Shown: one piece after another, positions 1-8,502 of the stretch | Position numbering within the stretch: the stretch's first letter is position 1 | Layout of the letters: each line of letters starts with the position of its first letter | From: Chara braunii | Lineage: Eukaryota > Streptophyta > Charophyceae > Charales > Characeae | NCBI GenBank assembly: GCA_003427395.1 | Contig: BFEA01000284.1 | Span: forward strand, 540,237 to 566,415 | DNA: 26,179 bases | Reading direction: 5' to 3' | Position numbers and translations under genes: made by a program | The notes under the pieces: generated by a model | Told to the model about the DNA's origin: nothing | What the model saw: the letters and a program-made list of their open reading frames with translations, nothing else | Database searches by the model: none

Positions 1-1018
1 TTTCCGTCATTTCTGACAGTTCAAGATACTATCTTTGGAAACATTGAGTTGACGTCATCTTCCCTCTCCTCCTCCTTCGTCTCTCCCCTCTCTCCTTTTC
101 GTCCGTGTATGATCTCAGCCCCTGGCCCTTCGTCTATAACTCGAGGCCAGGGCATTCACACCCTGATGCATGTTGAGAGTGTTCGATTGCAGTCCGAGTC
201 AGGTCTGAGTCCGTCCAAGGTATCTCAAGTCTTCCGCTTGCATCTGTATAACTCTGTATTATCTGGTCGGTTCTGGGAATCTGCGCCATACTTATGACTG
301 TGTCACGAGTATGCAACAACCACCCAGCTCACACAGGAAAACCTGGTGCACATAGTACCACCCAACCCATGGTTCACCGTGGGGCATGGTTTATTGACAA
401 CTTGACATCCCTTTTTTTTTTACCTTGTCTTTTGGGTCCAGAGCCCACATGTTGAATGCTTTCTGTCTCTGTTGTTGTTGTTGTTGTTGTTGTCCGAGAC
501 TGAAATGCTGAATGATATTGACTTGGCTGTGATTGTAGGAGTTGGATGGTTTATCGGGTTTCCCATTATTGCGCGAGCTTTACGTGCCATTCAATCAGAT
601 CTCGGACTTAGTTCTGCTTGCAGATCTGGAGTTCCTGCAGGTAGGGCAGAAATAGTGCACACAAAAGTGCCCTTCATTTCGAAGCAAAGTGTACTTCATA
701 ATGAAGAAGAAATCCTGTGGGGGCAGCATCTTGGAGGGAAGTGCTGTGTCTTGGGGGGTAAGGGCAGAGTTGAGGGTTGCGCTATTCTGGGGCCAGGGTT
801 GATGGAGCGTATTGACCCTTGGCGGAGGCGGATAGTGGCAAGTGGTTAGTCGCCCTCCACTGTAGAAAAGGTTGGCTTCCTCTCCCTTCCCCTTTTCCCG
901 TAGAGGGAGTGCAAGATGGATGGGGAGCTCCGCCATTCTGTCTATTCTCTGAAGTAAGAACTTTTTGGTTGCTCACAGATTTTCAGATTTCCAGTAATTG
1001 TTCATGAATATTCCTGTT
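1..1018. other. Left flank, no supported gene
   Basis: This is non-element DNA to the left of element I. I see a CT-rich stretch near 57-105, a T-run near 411-421 and the GTT microsatellite listed separately. Open frames are short and have no recognisable domain. One stretch (about 539-640) has an acceptor-like TTGTAG before it and a donor-like CAG/GTAGGG after it, so a host exon is conceivable but not supported. Confidence 0.5.
471..493. repeat. (GTT)n microsatellite
   Basis: About seven and a half uninterrupted GTT units. They would read as a Leu or Val run in some frames, which explains the apparent start of a small open frame here. Confidence 0.9.
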
Positions 1019-1098
1019 ATCTTTAGCGGAAAGCCGGGTAATGGCCCCGGTATCTCTAAGTTGTTCGGTAATGTTTCTCAAGGGACACTGGGCCCGGT

Positions 1099-1168
1099 TC
1101 CGAGCTCGTGTTGCTCCCCACGAATAGATTGGATCCGAGCTCGTGTTGCTCCCCACGAATAGATTGGA
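1099..1168. repeat. Perfect 35-bp tandem duplication
   Basis: Bases 1099-1133 and 1134-1168 are identical; each unit starts TCCGAGCTCG and ends AGATTGGA. The lack of any mismatch suggests a recent local duplication inside the older dispersed repeat. Confidence 0.9.
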
Positions 1169-1222
1169 GCATTCTCCAATTTCTCCACCCCCCCCCATAA
1201 AAAAAAAAAAAAAAGAAGAAGA

Positions 1223-1226
1223 AGAA
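1223..1226. repeat. Left target-site duplication of element I (AGAA)
   Basis: AGAA immediately precedes LTR A and AGAA (12863-12866) immediately follows LTR B. Because both flanks are (GAA)n, the match is less informative than it would be in unique sequence. The same 4-bp length is found for element II, which supports the boundaries chosen. Confidence 0.6.
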
Positions 1227-2169
1227 CGCAAGGAAAATGAGCAATACCAAATTCCAGAAACCAGGCAGCATCATACACATGAAACCAGATAGTCTTGACC
1301 CCGAAGCAAAAGCAGAATTGCAACTCGAGTTCCGCCAAATAAGAGCACAGCAAAAGCTCACAAGTGAAAATGCTGGAATAGTCTCACCATCATCAACAAT
1401 GAACCATGTCGAATTCCTATCTGGCGCTCAGCGCCCAGACTACGAATGGCAGATCCTATCTAGCATATCTACAATGCCGCTGGTGACGTCAACAGCTTCC
1501 TGAAGTACGAGCAGATCTCGGCCAACGCCGTACGCCTCCAGCACCAGGTATGTCTCACGCTTCACTCACAACCTCGGTCCCCCACACAGATGTCATGTGC
1601 ACCCAAGGACCACCATGCGCCCCATCCAGCATCTCGCAAGCCAGCTCGGTTATGGCTGCCTGCGTGTGCCCTGCTCGCCCGTGAGCGCGTGGGCGCTTGC
1701 CTGCCAATAGCGCAGCAGCGCTTGTGCAGCATGTAGCAAGTGCCAGAATGTCCAATGCGGAGGCAGGAATTTTCTTTTATCAAAGTGGCCTGCCTGCTGC
1801 GCGCTGCCTGGCTGCGCTGGGACCCTGCCCAGAAGCTTCCGGTAGGCTCCAAGTGGCTGAGCCCCTGACCCAGGGAATCAGACACAGGGCCTGGGCCCTG
1901 GGGTGGTTACCCATGTCCAACTGCCAGCAGCCTGTGTTCAGTCCATGCCCCGTGTCTGGCCCAGGGCCTGCCTCAGATTCATTTGGAAAAAGACAGGCAG
2001 GGCCTGGGCTCACTCAACCAACTGGCGCTGTGCAACTGCCTGAATTTCCCAGCTGCGTTCAACCCAGCAAAATAGGCCTCTCTTGCCTTGTCAGGCCCGC
2101 CTTCAGTTAGGGCCACCGTTCTGACTGAAACAGGGCCCAGTAGGGCTTACCGAGCCCTTGAGCCTCGCA
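1227..2169 (-). repeat. LTR A (3' LTR of element I)
   Basis: About 943 bp and homologous over its length to 11935-12862. On the minus strand it begins TGCGAGGC directly after the polypurine tract. It ends CTTGCG, where LTR B ends CTTGCA, so the terminal CA dinucleotide has mutated. It is closer to LTR B than to the LTRs of element II. Confidence 0.92.
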
Positions 2170-2180
2170 TTCCCTCCTCC
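2170..2180 (-). other. Polypurine tract of element I
   Basis: The minus strand reads GGAGGAGGGAA immediately before the TG that starts LTR A. A purine run at this position primes plus-strand DNA synthesis in LTR retrotransposons. The matching tract of element II is deleted. Confidence 0.8.
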
Positions 2181-2209
2181 ATACTTCGACAGTCCTCTGA
2201 GAAGTTCAA

Positions 2210-2380
2210 TCACTCAATCTGGCACTTTCCTTTCTGCAGTAACTTCTCATACTGAGCGACAACCTGTGGAGCGGTCTGCATCAGTTCCTCCCGTGTAAAC
2301 CATCTGGCCTCTTTTGGATCAATGAGATGTCTGAACCGAACACGATATTGCAGCTTCGGCTTCGGAGGACAGCCCCTGCC
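2210..2380 (-). pseudogene. Element I pol, extreme C-terminal fragment (chromodomain-like tail)
   Basis: This is the last part of pol, cut off from the rest by the 2.67-kb insertion. The translation shows GRGCPPKPKLQ, then RVRFRH, then DPKEARWFTREELMQTAP and QYEKLLQKGK before a TGA at 2210-2212. The same block ends pol in element II (16060 onward). The arrangement of basic strand, acidic turn, W and terminal helix resembles a strongly diverged chromodomain. That reading rests on layout only; it could be a family-specific tail. Confidence 0.8.
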
Positions 2381-2409
2381 TTTTGTTTTTTTTTTTTTTG
2401 TTTTTCCTG

Positions 2410-2506
2410 AATGATGAAAATGATACTGCCTCTTCTGCAGAACAAGATTACAACTATGTAGTATCACCTATTCTAGCCTACCAAACCTAGATAAACACCT
2501 AGCCCT
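2410..2506 (-). repeat. 97-bp inverted repeat, partner 11649-11745
   Basis: The reverse complement of this segment matches 11649-11745 at 96 of 97 positions (the single difference is in CTACC versus CTCCC). In this insertion it lies just upstream of the A-rich tail; in the other copy it forms the 5' end of the insert. Confidence 0.9.
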
Positions 2507-3245
2507 CCTTATACCAGAACAAAGTTACCCAGAAACAATATCTACCTAACTAACATCACCCATAGCTGCTCTCTTCTCGCCACCTCGCAGCCCCCCCAAT
2601 TCGCCTCTGAATTGCCTTCCTCCCTCGGCAACACCCAGATCTCTCTACAAGGCCTCACGCTTCTGCGATTTGCAGATTACAGGGCAGCACCCCAGCTCCG
2701 GTCAGCATCGTTCTGGCATCGGCAAACCAGGGGCACATAACAGATCAGCGCTGTTGACATCAGTCCAGTTTCCACCATCCCTGAGCGCCAATACCCCAGA
2801 TACGGACAAAGACCAGATACTTATCATAGTCTAGAAACCCAGAAACAAATGATACTACCGATGATGATGATGATGATGATAATGATGATGATGGGTGGTT
2901 AATCTGATGAAACATGCATTGTCAGTACGCCTCTTAGCCCTCCCTATCTCAAGACAAAACATCTCAGAGACAATGCCCTCCTAACCATTACCCACCATAG
3001 CTGACCTGTTCTTGCCACCTAGACTATCCCTAGCCCCATTGGGTTATCCGGGCAGCCCCCCCAATTAGTCACTGAATTGCTTTCCTCCCTCAGCAATCCC
3101 CAGATCTCTCTACAAGGCTTCACGCTCCCGCCAATGCAGGTTACAAGGCATTACCCCAGCACCAGCCAGCGTCGTTCTGACATCGGCTGATCAGGAGCTC
3201 AGAACAAGACCAACTCTGTCGATATTGGTCCAGAATCAATCACCT
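2497..3245. repeat. Diverged tandem duplication, two units of about 300 bp
   Basis: The unit at 2497-2790 and the unit at 2936-3245 share the order AGCCCTCC, CCCCCCCAATT, GAATTGC, CAGATCTCTCTACAAGGC, ACCCCAGC and GATCAG, at roughly three quarters identity by eye. They are separated by a spacer holding the GAT microsatellite. The duplication is internal to the 2.67-kb insertion and no coding function is seen. Confidence 0.75.
2860..2893. repeat. (GAT)n microsatellite
   Basis: About eleven GAT units with one interruption (AAT). A second, much looser GAT- and GAC-rich tract fills about 4000-4330 of the same insertion. Confidence 0.9.
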
Positions 3246-4828
3246 CCGACACGCTTTTATCCCGAGATAAGAAGGAATGCCAAAAGACGCCGAGAATCTC
3301 AGATCACCAGATAGACATAAGAGAAGATGATGTCAGTCTCCCCCCTCCCCTTCTTTCCTCCCTATCTCATCGCTGCCTCCGCCGAAACAGATGACCCAGA
3401 CTACAGGCCACCCATCACAGCCCCAATTTTGTGACAGACCCCCCTTCCCCCTTCTCATCCCAGAAAGGCATCCAGTTCCCTCCCAAAATATGCCTCTGCC
3501 CACCATTTACCCTACTCTGCCCCCGCTGGTGTGAGTAACCCTCCCACCAACCCCAGACTAAGGTAACCCCCTCACTCTGCTCACACCCCCTACAGGGCTT
3601 CACTTCCCTCCTAGTGTCACCCCTGCGGGATGGAGCTCTCCCCTGAACCCTTACTTCCCTCCCTCAGAAAGCATCGTGAATACTACAGGGAGGAGAAAAA
3701 TAAGTTGGAGCAATACGAAAGATTTCAAGTTTTTGAAGTCAAGATTTGCGCACTAATTAGTTGAATAGTGATACAGATTCAGAGATGCGAATTTTAGGGA
3801 CTATAGGAATTTAGGTATTAAAAATTACGATGCCGAAAAAATCGGGTGTATTGATTAGAGGTTTTCACTGGAAATTTTAAGTATATAGAAATATCATTTA
3901 TGTTAGTTTAACGGGGAATTTAAAATTTAAAAGATAATTGAGATCAAGAATGTTTGAGACATTAATTAGGATGTTAGTTGGAGTAAATTAGTCAGGTTCG
4001 TGATGACATGATAATGAGATGATTTTGGGATGATAGTGGGATGGTAATATTAGTGATCAAATTAATGATTAGATAGCATGATGATGTTGATGATTTGTTG
4101 ATTGACACATCGATGACAATTACTATGACAATGACAATAACGATCCAACAATGTCCTCCTATCCCCTACTTACCTCGATGCTGAACATGAAGATGATGGT
4201 GATGATGAAGTTGTTGATGATGGCGACGGTGATGACTAATCTCGTTACTGATGATAATGATCATGGTGATAATGATAATGATGACAATACTGCTGCTGCT
4301 GAAGCTGATGATACGATGATGATATGGTCCTGTAGATGCAATGTAGATGTAGCAGAAAGAATGACGATCAGCCGGCTGCCATCATTCGAGTAGAAGCCTC
4401 CCCCCTTGTAATGATCCCTTGACGACACTTGGATTCTCTCCTCGAAGCCCTCCCACTCACTATCTCCTGACAATCCTCCTTCCACTCCACGGGACACACT
4501 GTATTCTTCTTCTTCTCGCACCGAGCCGACCTCCTCCACCAAAAGTCGCAAGATGAAGCGTACTAGTGATTACTCCTAGAGTAATGCCCAAATAAGCAAT
4601 ACCCTCCTTCATCCGACATGCTATCCTGTAGCATCACTCGTTTGAAGCGCGAAGTAGAGAGATGGCAGTAGACCTGCTTTCAAAAGTCAGGAAGCAGCAG
4701 GTTTTGAGGTTGAAGCCTTAGATGCCATTCCATCCCCCCGTCGTCCTCATCGCCCGACATGCTCGAATTCCATGGCGCGCCCTAGAACTTCGATATCTCA
4801 TGATCCGCTGAACCGTTTGGTCTGAAAT
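3246..4828. other. Gene-free interior of the insertion
   Basis: The stretch 3340-3670 is C-rich, 3690-4140 is strongly AT-rich, and 4000-4330 is GAT-rich and gives spurious low-complexity open frames. I see no domain, RNA gene or promoter that I can support. Confidence 0.6.
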
Positions 4829-4871
4829 TTGGACCACCTCAGCTCCTCAGCGTAGACCATTGGTGGTCCAA
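4829..4871. repeat. Perfect 10-bp inverted repeat
   Basis: TTGGACCACC (4829-4838) and GGTGGTCCAA (4862-4871) are exact reverse complements around a 23-nt loop. AT-rich bases flank both arms. It lies near the presumed 5' end of the inserted sequence. Confidence 0.8.
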
Positions 4872-4883
4872 TTTTCATCTCAG

Positions 4884-4962
4884 GGCGCGCGCCCAATCAC
4901 GGGCAATCGTCGAGCGCGCGCGCACTATTTTCCTTGCTGCGTGCAGTTATCCGGCGCGCGCG
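4884..4962. repeat. GCGCGC-rich tract
   Basis: There are several runs of alternating G and C, including GGGCGCGCGCCC, GAGCGCGCGCGC and GGCGCGCGCGG. They contrast with the AT-rich middle of the insertion. Such alternation can favour left-handed DNA and is dense in CpG; no function is assigned. Confidence 0.7.
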
Positions 4963-5006
4963 GCTCCTCTCCGTGGCAGCGACCTTGATTGATGATTGAT
5001 GCTGCC

Positions 5007-5038
5007 GGGGCGCAGCGCTCCCGGTAGCACTGCGCCCC
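5007..5038. repeat. GC hairpin at the edge of the insertion
   Basis: GGGGCGCAG (5007-5015) pairs perfectly with CTGCGCCCC (5030-5038), with three further pairs inside. It sits at the presumed 5' end of the inserted sequence. It could be a structured RNA end or a coincidence of GC-rich sequence. Confidence 0.75.
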
Positions 5039-5047
5039 TAGTGCTGC

Positions 5048-6198
5048 TGCAATTTCTCTGTGATCCACGATGTCGTTGATGTCGACCTCTCCATCCATGG
5101 TTGGGGGCAGCATTGAGCGACGAGAGGGAAACTGATCAGTTTCCTTGGAAGGTGCGAGCTTGGAGGCGTGAAAGACAGGGTAGGTGCGAAGGTGACCAGG
5201 GATCCGAATTACATACGATGGCCTGTCCGGATCATTCCCGACAACATCTAGAACCTCCCATGGCCCAAAGTACTGTGGCATGAGCTTGCGGGAGATCCCA
5301 TGCTCCTGCCCCAGTTCAAAGGCTTTGACCCAAACTATGTCCCCTACCTGGAATGTAGATGGGCGGCAGTGCTTGTTCTCAGATGCTATCATTGCCGCCT
5401 GTGCTCTATGCATCTGTTCTACAACGCGCTGCATCAGGCGTTCATATCGATAGGCGAATTCTAAGGTGCCTGGTGCAGCAGCCGGCTGGTTCTCAGGTAG
5501 TAGAAAGTCTAGGGGCCGTTTAGGCTTGAAGGTCAGTAGCAGACTGTTAGGGCTCACCCCTGTTGCGTTGTGCACAATGTCATTGTACAGACTGGCGACG
5601 AGAGCAAGTTTCTCATCCCAGTCCACCTGGTTAGGCTTGATATAGTGCCTCAGCAGGTGTTGTACAGCGCGGTTCCGCTGCTCTGCTTGCCCGTTTGCCT
5701 CTGGGTGGTTCGTGAAGGTCATCTGCAGCTGTGTCCACTGTTCTACAGCTGCGGCTTTCCACAATTCACTCGTAAATCGCACATCCCGGTCACTAACTAT
5801 AGACTTTGGCAGTCCAAAATCCCTGCCCCAGTTTTCCTTAAACAGCTTAATCGCATACTCGGTCTGGCTATTTCGAACAGTGCGACTAACCTATCATACT
5901 TACCAAACCTATTGACATTTCCAAAGATGTATCGCATACCGCTCTTGCTGGTGACCAGCGTGTCCATGAAGTCCATGGACAGGCTCTCACCGGGCCTTTC
6001 CGGTATCGAAAGGGGCTTGAGAAGCCCAAGAGGGGCATGTGTACGTGGCTTGTCCCTCTGACACACCTGACAAGTCTCCACGTACAACTTGGCGTCTCTC
6101 ATCATTGTGGGCCACCAGAACTATTGCAGCAAGTTGACTGCAGTCTTCTTATAGCATGTGGCGTCATGACACTCACCTACATATAAACTACGCAAAGA
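5048..6198 (-). pseudogene. Element I integrase, broken
   Basis: Integrase joins the cDNA to host DNA. The zinc-finger region is damaged: the second His region is lost by a small deletion near 6155, though the CQVCQRDK pair of cysteines is present. The core shows MDFMD for the first Asp, SDRDVRF for the second (around 5785-5800) and HPEANGQAEQ for the catalytic Glu. A stop and frameshift lie around 5797-5900, just before the second Asp. The GPY/F-like block YFGPWEVLDVV and the VFHASKL motif follow. The frame then runs into the nested insertion after the IVDHREI region, which adds foreign residues until a stop at 4925. The upstream boundary is the TAG at 6199-6201. Confidence 0.85.
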
Positions 6199-6760
6199 CT
6201 ACCGGGTTGGCACACACAAAAGTTTATTCCCAGCCTTCTCAAGGAACAACAAGCCATCGACCAACACAAACTCTTCAGAAGTTACTTTGTCCTTTGCCTC
6301 GAGCCTGAGTATGATCTCAGCCATAAGAGGATCCTCACGATAGGCTTCCATCAAGGATCGAGTAACATCGTCCGCAAGCCCAAACTCAGTGACCAGCGCA
6401 CCAAGGAAGTCTGGCCTACGTGACAACGCATCAGCAACCTTGTTGTACTCTCCTTTGATGTACTGGGGTTCGGAGTCATACTGCTCTATGACTTCAATCC
6501 AGCGTTTCAATGCATTGGAGAGAACCGACTGGGTTCTCATCCACCTCAGGGTCTGATGATCAGTCGTGACGTAGAAGAACCTCCCAAGGAGATAATGCCT
6601 CCAATGGGTTAGCGCTTTGTAGATCGCATAGAGTTTTTTCTCATAGTTGGACTTAGCCAACTTCTGAGAGGGCATCTTTTTGGACATGTACTCTACCAGC
6701 CTTAACTTTGGCCCCTCTTGCTGCAAGCACGGCACCTATGCCATATTGGCTGACATCTAT
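6199..6760 (-). pseudogene. Element I RNase H, broken
   Basis: RNase H degrades the RNA strand during cDNA synthesis. The start of the domain (VTIDVSQYGIGAVLA) lies in the reading frame of the RT palm. A shift near 6700 moves the rest to another frame, where YEKKLYAIYKALTHW and TTDHQTLRW supply the expected acidic residues. The IKGEYNKVADALSRRPDF block links to the integrase finger. A TAG at 6199-6201 replaces the Glu codon seen in element II. Key residues are present but the frame is broken. Confidence 0.85.
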
Positions 6761-8003
6761 GGTTACTATGAATGGCTTATCAGGATCAGGAAGTTTGAAG
6801 ACCTCATGGTGTGTTAAGGAGTGCTTCGGACGTCTGAAAGCAGCCTCACACCTGTCTGTCCACTCCCACGGGGTGTCAAGGCGGGTAAGGTCCGTCAAAG
6901 GTGCGACCACTATGCTATAGTTCTTTACAAAATTGCGGTGGTAGCTGGTCATCCCTAAGAAGGACCTCATCTCGGTCACAGACTGAGGACGCGGCCAGTC
7001 ACGAATGCTGGCCACCTTCGCGTCATCGGGCTTCAATCCCTCCGCGAAAATCTCATGACCCAGATACAAGATCCGGGTGCGGCCAAACTCACACTTCTCC
7101 CGATTAATCTTAAACTGGTGCCGCCGAAGGAGATTAAGGACTTTGTTTAGATGGGCTACATGCTCCTCGACAGTCTTGCTAAAGATAAGTATGTCATCGA
7201 GGTACACGATGACAAACTTGTCCAAGTAGTCATGAAAAATCCGGTTCATAGCGTGTTGAAAGGTGCCAGGAGCATTGCAAAGGCCGAAAGGCAACACCAC
7301 AAACTCGTAAGGCTGTAACAGTTCTGTGTTGATCCTTGGGCCGGATTGCAATCTGATGGTACCCGGACTTCAGATCTATCTTACTGAAGTATCGACACCC
7401 TTGCACTCGGTCCAACAAGTCATCGAAGCGCGGTAGGCGCTCTGCGTTCTTCACAGTGATAGAATTAAGGCCCCTATAGTGAATGCACATCCTCAATGTT
7501 CCCCCCTTCTTTGGTACGAATAGGATAGGAGACCCGTAAGGGGAAACAGTCGGCCGGATCCAACCCTTCTCTATGAGTTCCTTGAGTTGGCGGCGAAGCT
7601 CATTAAGCTCCGCTGGAGACATCCGATATATCCTACCCTTCGGAATACTAGATCCTGGGATAATCTCTATCGCGTGGACGACCTCCCTCTCAACAACCCC
7701 TTTTGGCTCTTCAAATGGATCAGGGTACCTAGCGACAACTCCCTCTATCTCTGGAGGCATTTTCACCGGCTCGCCCTCTGTAGAGATATACACTAAGTAC
7801 ATACCCTCCTCCGGATTTTGCTTATAATAATTATAGAACGTGGCCGCGCACATGCATCCGTAGGACTCAATCAGACTACTAGCTTTATACTTACGTAATC
7901 TGGCGCCCCCCCCTCCGGGCAAAGTGTGTTTGACCAGTTTTCGGTCCCAATCAAACTGAGGTTGTGTAACCGAAAGATAGTACATATCCAACAAGATATT
8001 CAT
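6761..8003 (-). pseudogene. Element I reverse transcriptase, broken
   Basis: RT copies element RNA to cDNA in virus-like particles. Fingers and palm motifs appear in order: WIRPTVSPYGSPILFVPKK, then YRGLNSITVKN, then FSKIDLKSGYHQI, in the frame from about 8003 to 7340. A deletion of about 14 bp relative to element II near 7320 shifts the frame. The rest (LPFGLCNAPGTFQ, the catalytic YLDDILIF box, YLGHEIFAEG, then MRSFLGMTSYHRNF) continues in another frame to about 6700. The catalytic YLDD is intact, unlike in element II. Confidence 0.9.
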
Positions 8004-8073
8004 TGGGAGATCATTTCTTACTAGGGACGAGACTCGATGTCTCAGTTCCCCTCCCGCGTACGGGAAACGACAC

Positions 8074-8502
8074 TCAACATCTTTTCATGCACTGTTTGTT
8101 GGCACACATCGACTCCACGGGTCGACTGAGGCGTTGCACTTGCCCCTGTAACCGCAGCCGTTCAACGCACGCGCGACTGATAAAGTTCCTTGCCGAACAG
8201 GTATCATAAAAGGCCCCGGCCTTACGACTGTCTATATCTACCTCGCCGACGAATAACTCACCCTTAGGAGCTTTAACCATGGCTGTCCAAAAATCTAGCG
8301 GGTCCGATCTAGACCACTCCTCCTCTAGCTCCTCTAAGGACTCGAACACATTCATCGAACAGAGGATCGATTGGTCCGAATGTGTTTGCGGGACAGCAAC
8401 GGAGTCAATAGCTTGGGCCATCTCTCGAGATGGTGATGGTGTGTCCACCACCTCGACCCTAGCAGGAACAACTACAATTCCTACTGGCCCGACGTGTTTC
8501 CC
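8074..8502 (-). pseudogene. Element I protease and start of pol, in the -1 frame
   Basis: This is the aspartic protease that would cut the polyprotein. From the gag overlap the pol frame is open without a break to a stop at 8074. It passes an acidic linker (SLEELEEEWSRSDP) and then a retropepsin-like segment, KAPKGELFVGEV followed by AFYDTCSARNFIS. The usual active-site triplet is Asp-Thr/Ser-Gly; here it is Asp-Thr-Cys. A deletion of about 20 bp relative to element II near 8090 truncates the frame. No ATG is needed if pol is reached by frameshifting. Confidence 0.75.
8461..8502 (-). promoter_or_regulatory. Candidate -1 ribosomal frameshift signal, element I gag/pol
   Basis: The minus strand has GGGAAAC (8502-8496) in the X XXY YYZ phase, with GGA and AAC as gag codons. 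The gag TAG follows at 8483-8481. A stem-loop follows after 10 nt: AGTAGGAA (8485-8478) pairs with TTCCTGCT (8468-8461) around a 9-nt loop, with one G-U pair. Slipping by -1 enters exactly the pol frame, which upstream is closed by a TAG at 8535-8533. GGGAAAC is a known -1 slippery heptamer in some retroviruses (gag/pro of Mason-Pfizer type viruses). Function here is inferred from phase, position and conservation in element II. Confidence 0.65.

Larger units (their letters stand above)
1019..1226 (+). repeat. Retroposon-like segment ending in an A-rich tail
   Basis: The segment contains the module CACTGGGCCCGGTT, a tandemly doubled 35-bp piece, a C-run, and then an A-run passing into (GAA)n, directly abutting LTR A. 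Related modules recur at 11770-11847 (again followed by an A-rich tail) and, inverted, at about 12940-13035. Dispersed copies plus a 3' A-tail suggest a non-autonomous retroposon (SINE-like) family. The 5' boundary is not defined and no pol III boxes were recognised here. Confidence 0.45.
2381..5047 (-). mobile_element. 2.67-kb insertion splitting element I pol; probable minus-strand retroposon
   Basis: Element II runs without a break through the equivalent site (near 16237-16265), so this block was added to element I. On the minus strand it starts near a GC-rich hairpin (5007-5038) and ends in an A-rich tail, seen on the plus strand as the T-run from 2381. This suggests insertion of a polyadenylated RNA copy. 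It has no open frame with a recognisable product. Inside are a diverged tandem duplication (about 2497-2790 and 2936-3245), GAT-rich tracts, a TTGGACCACC inverted repeat and GCGCGC clusters. Its last 97 bp before the tail recur inverted at 11649-11745. GCCCCT near both edges (2372-2377, 5034-5039) is a weak target-duplication candidate. The right boundary is uncertain by about 10 bp. Confidence 0.7.

Noticed and set aside
539-640. Possible host exon with acceptor-like TTGTAG and donor-like CAG/GTAGGG
   Set aside because: Such splice words are frequent by chance, and no neighbouring exon or protein family supports it.
472-849. Plus-strand frame of 125 codons beginning in the GTT microsatellite
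   Set aside because: The start comes from the repeat, no domain is seen, and only a short inner stretch looks exon-like. Not enough to call a gene.
4151-4393. Plus-strand open frame rich in Met and Asp
   Set aside because: It is the translation of a GAT/GAC-rich tract, a low-complexity artefact.
5570-6061. Plus-strand frame of 163 codons over the integrase
   Set aside because: Antisense shadow of pol; the minus strand carries clear integrase motifs.
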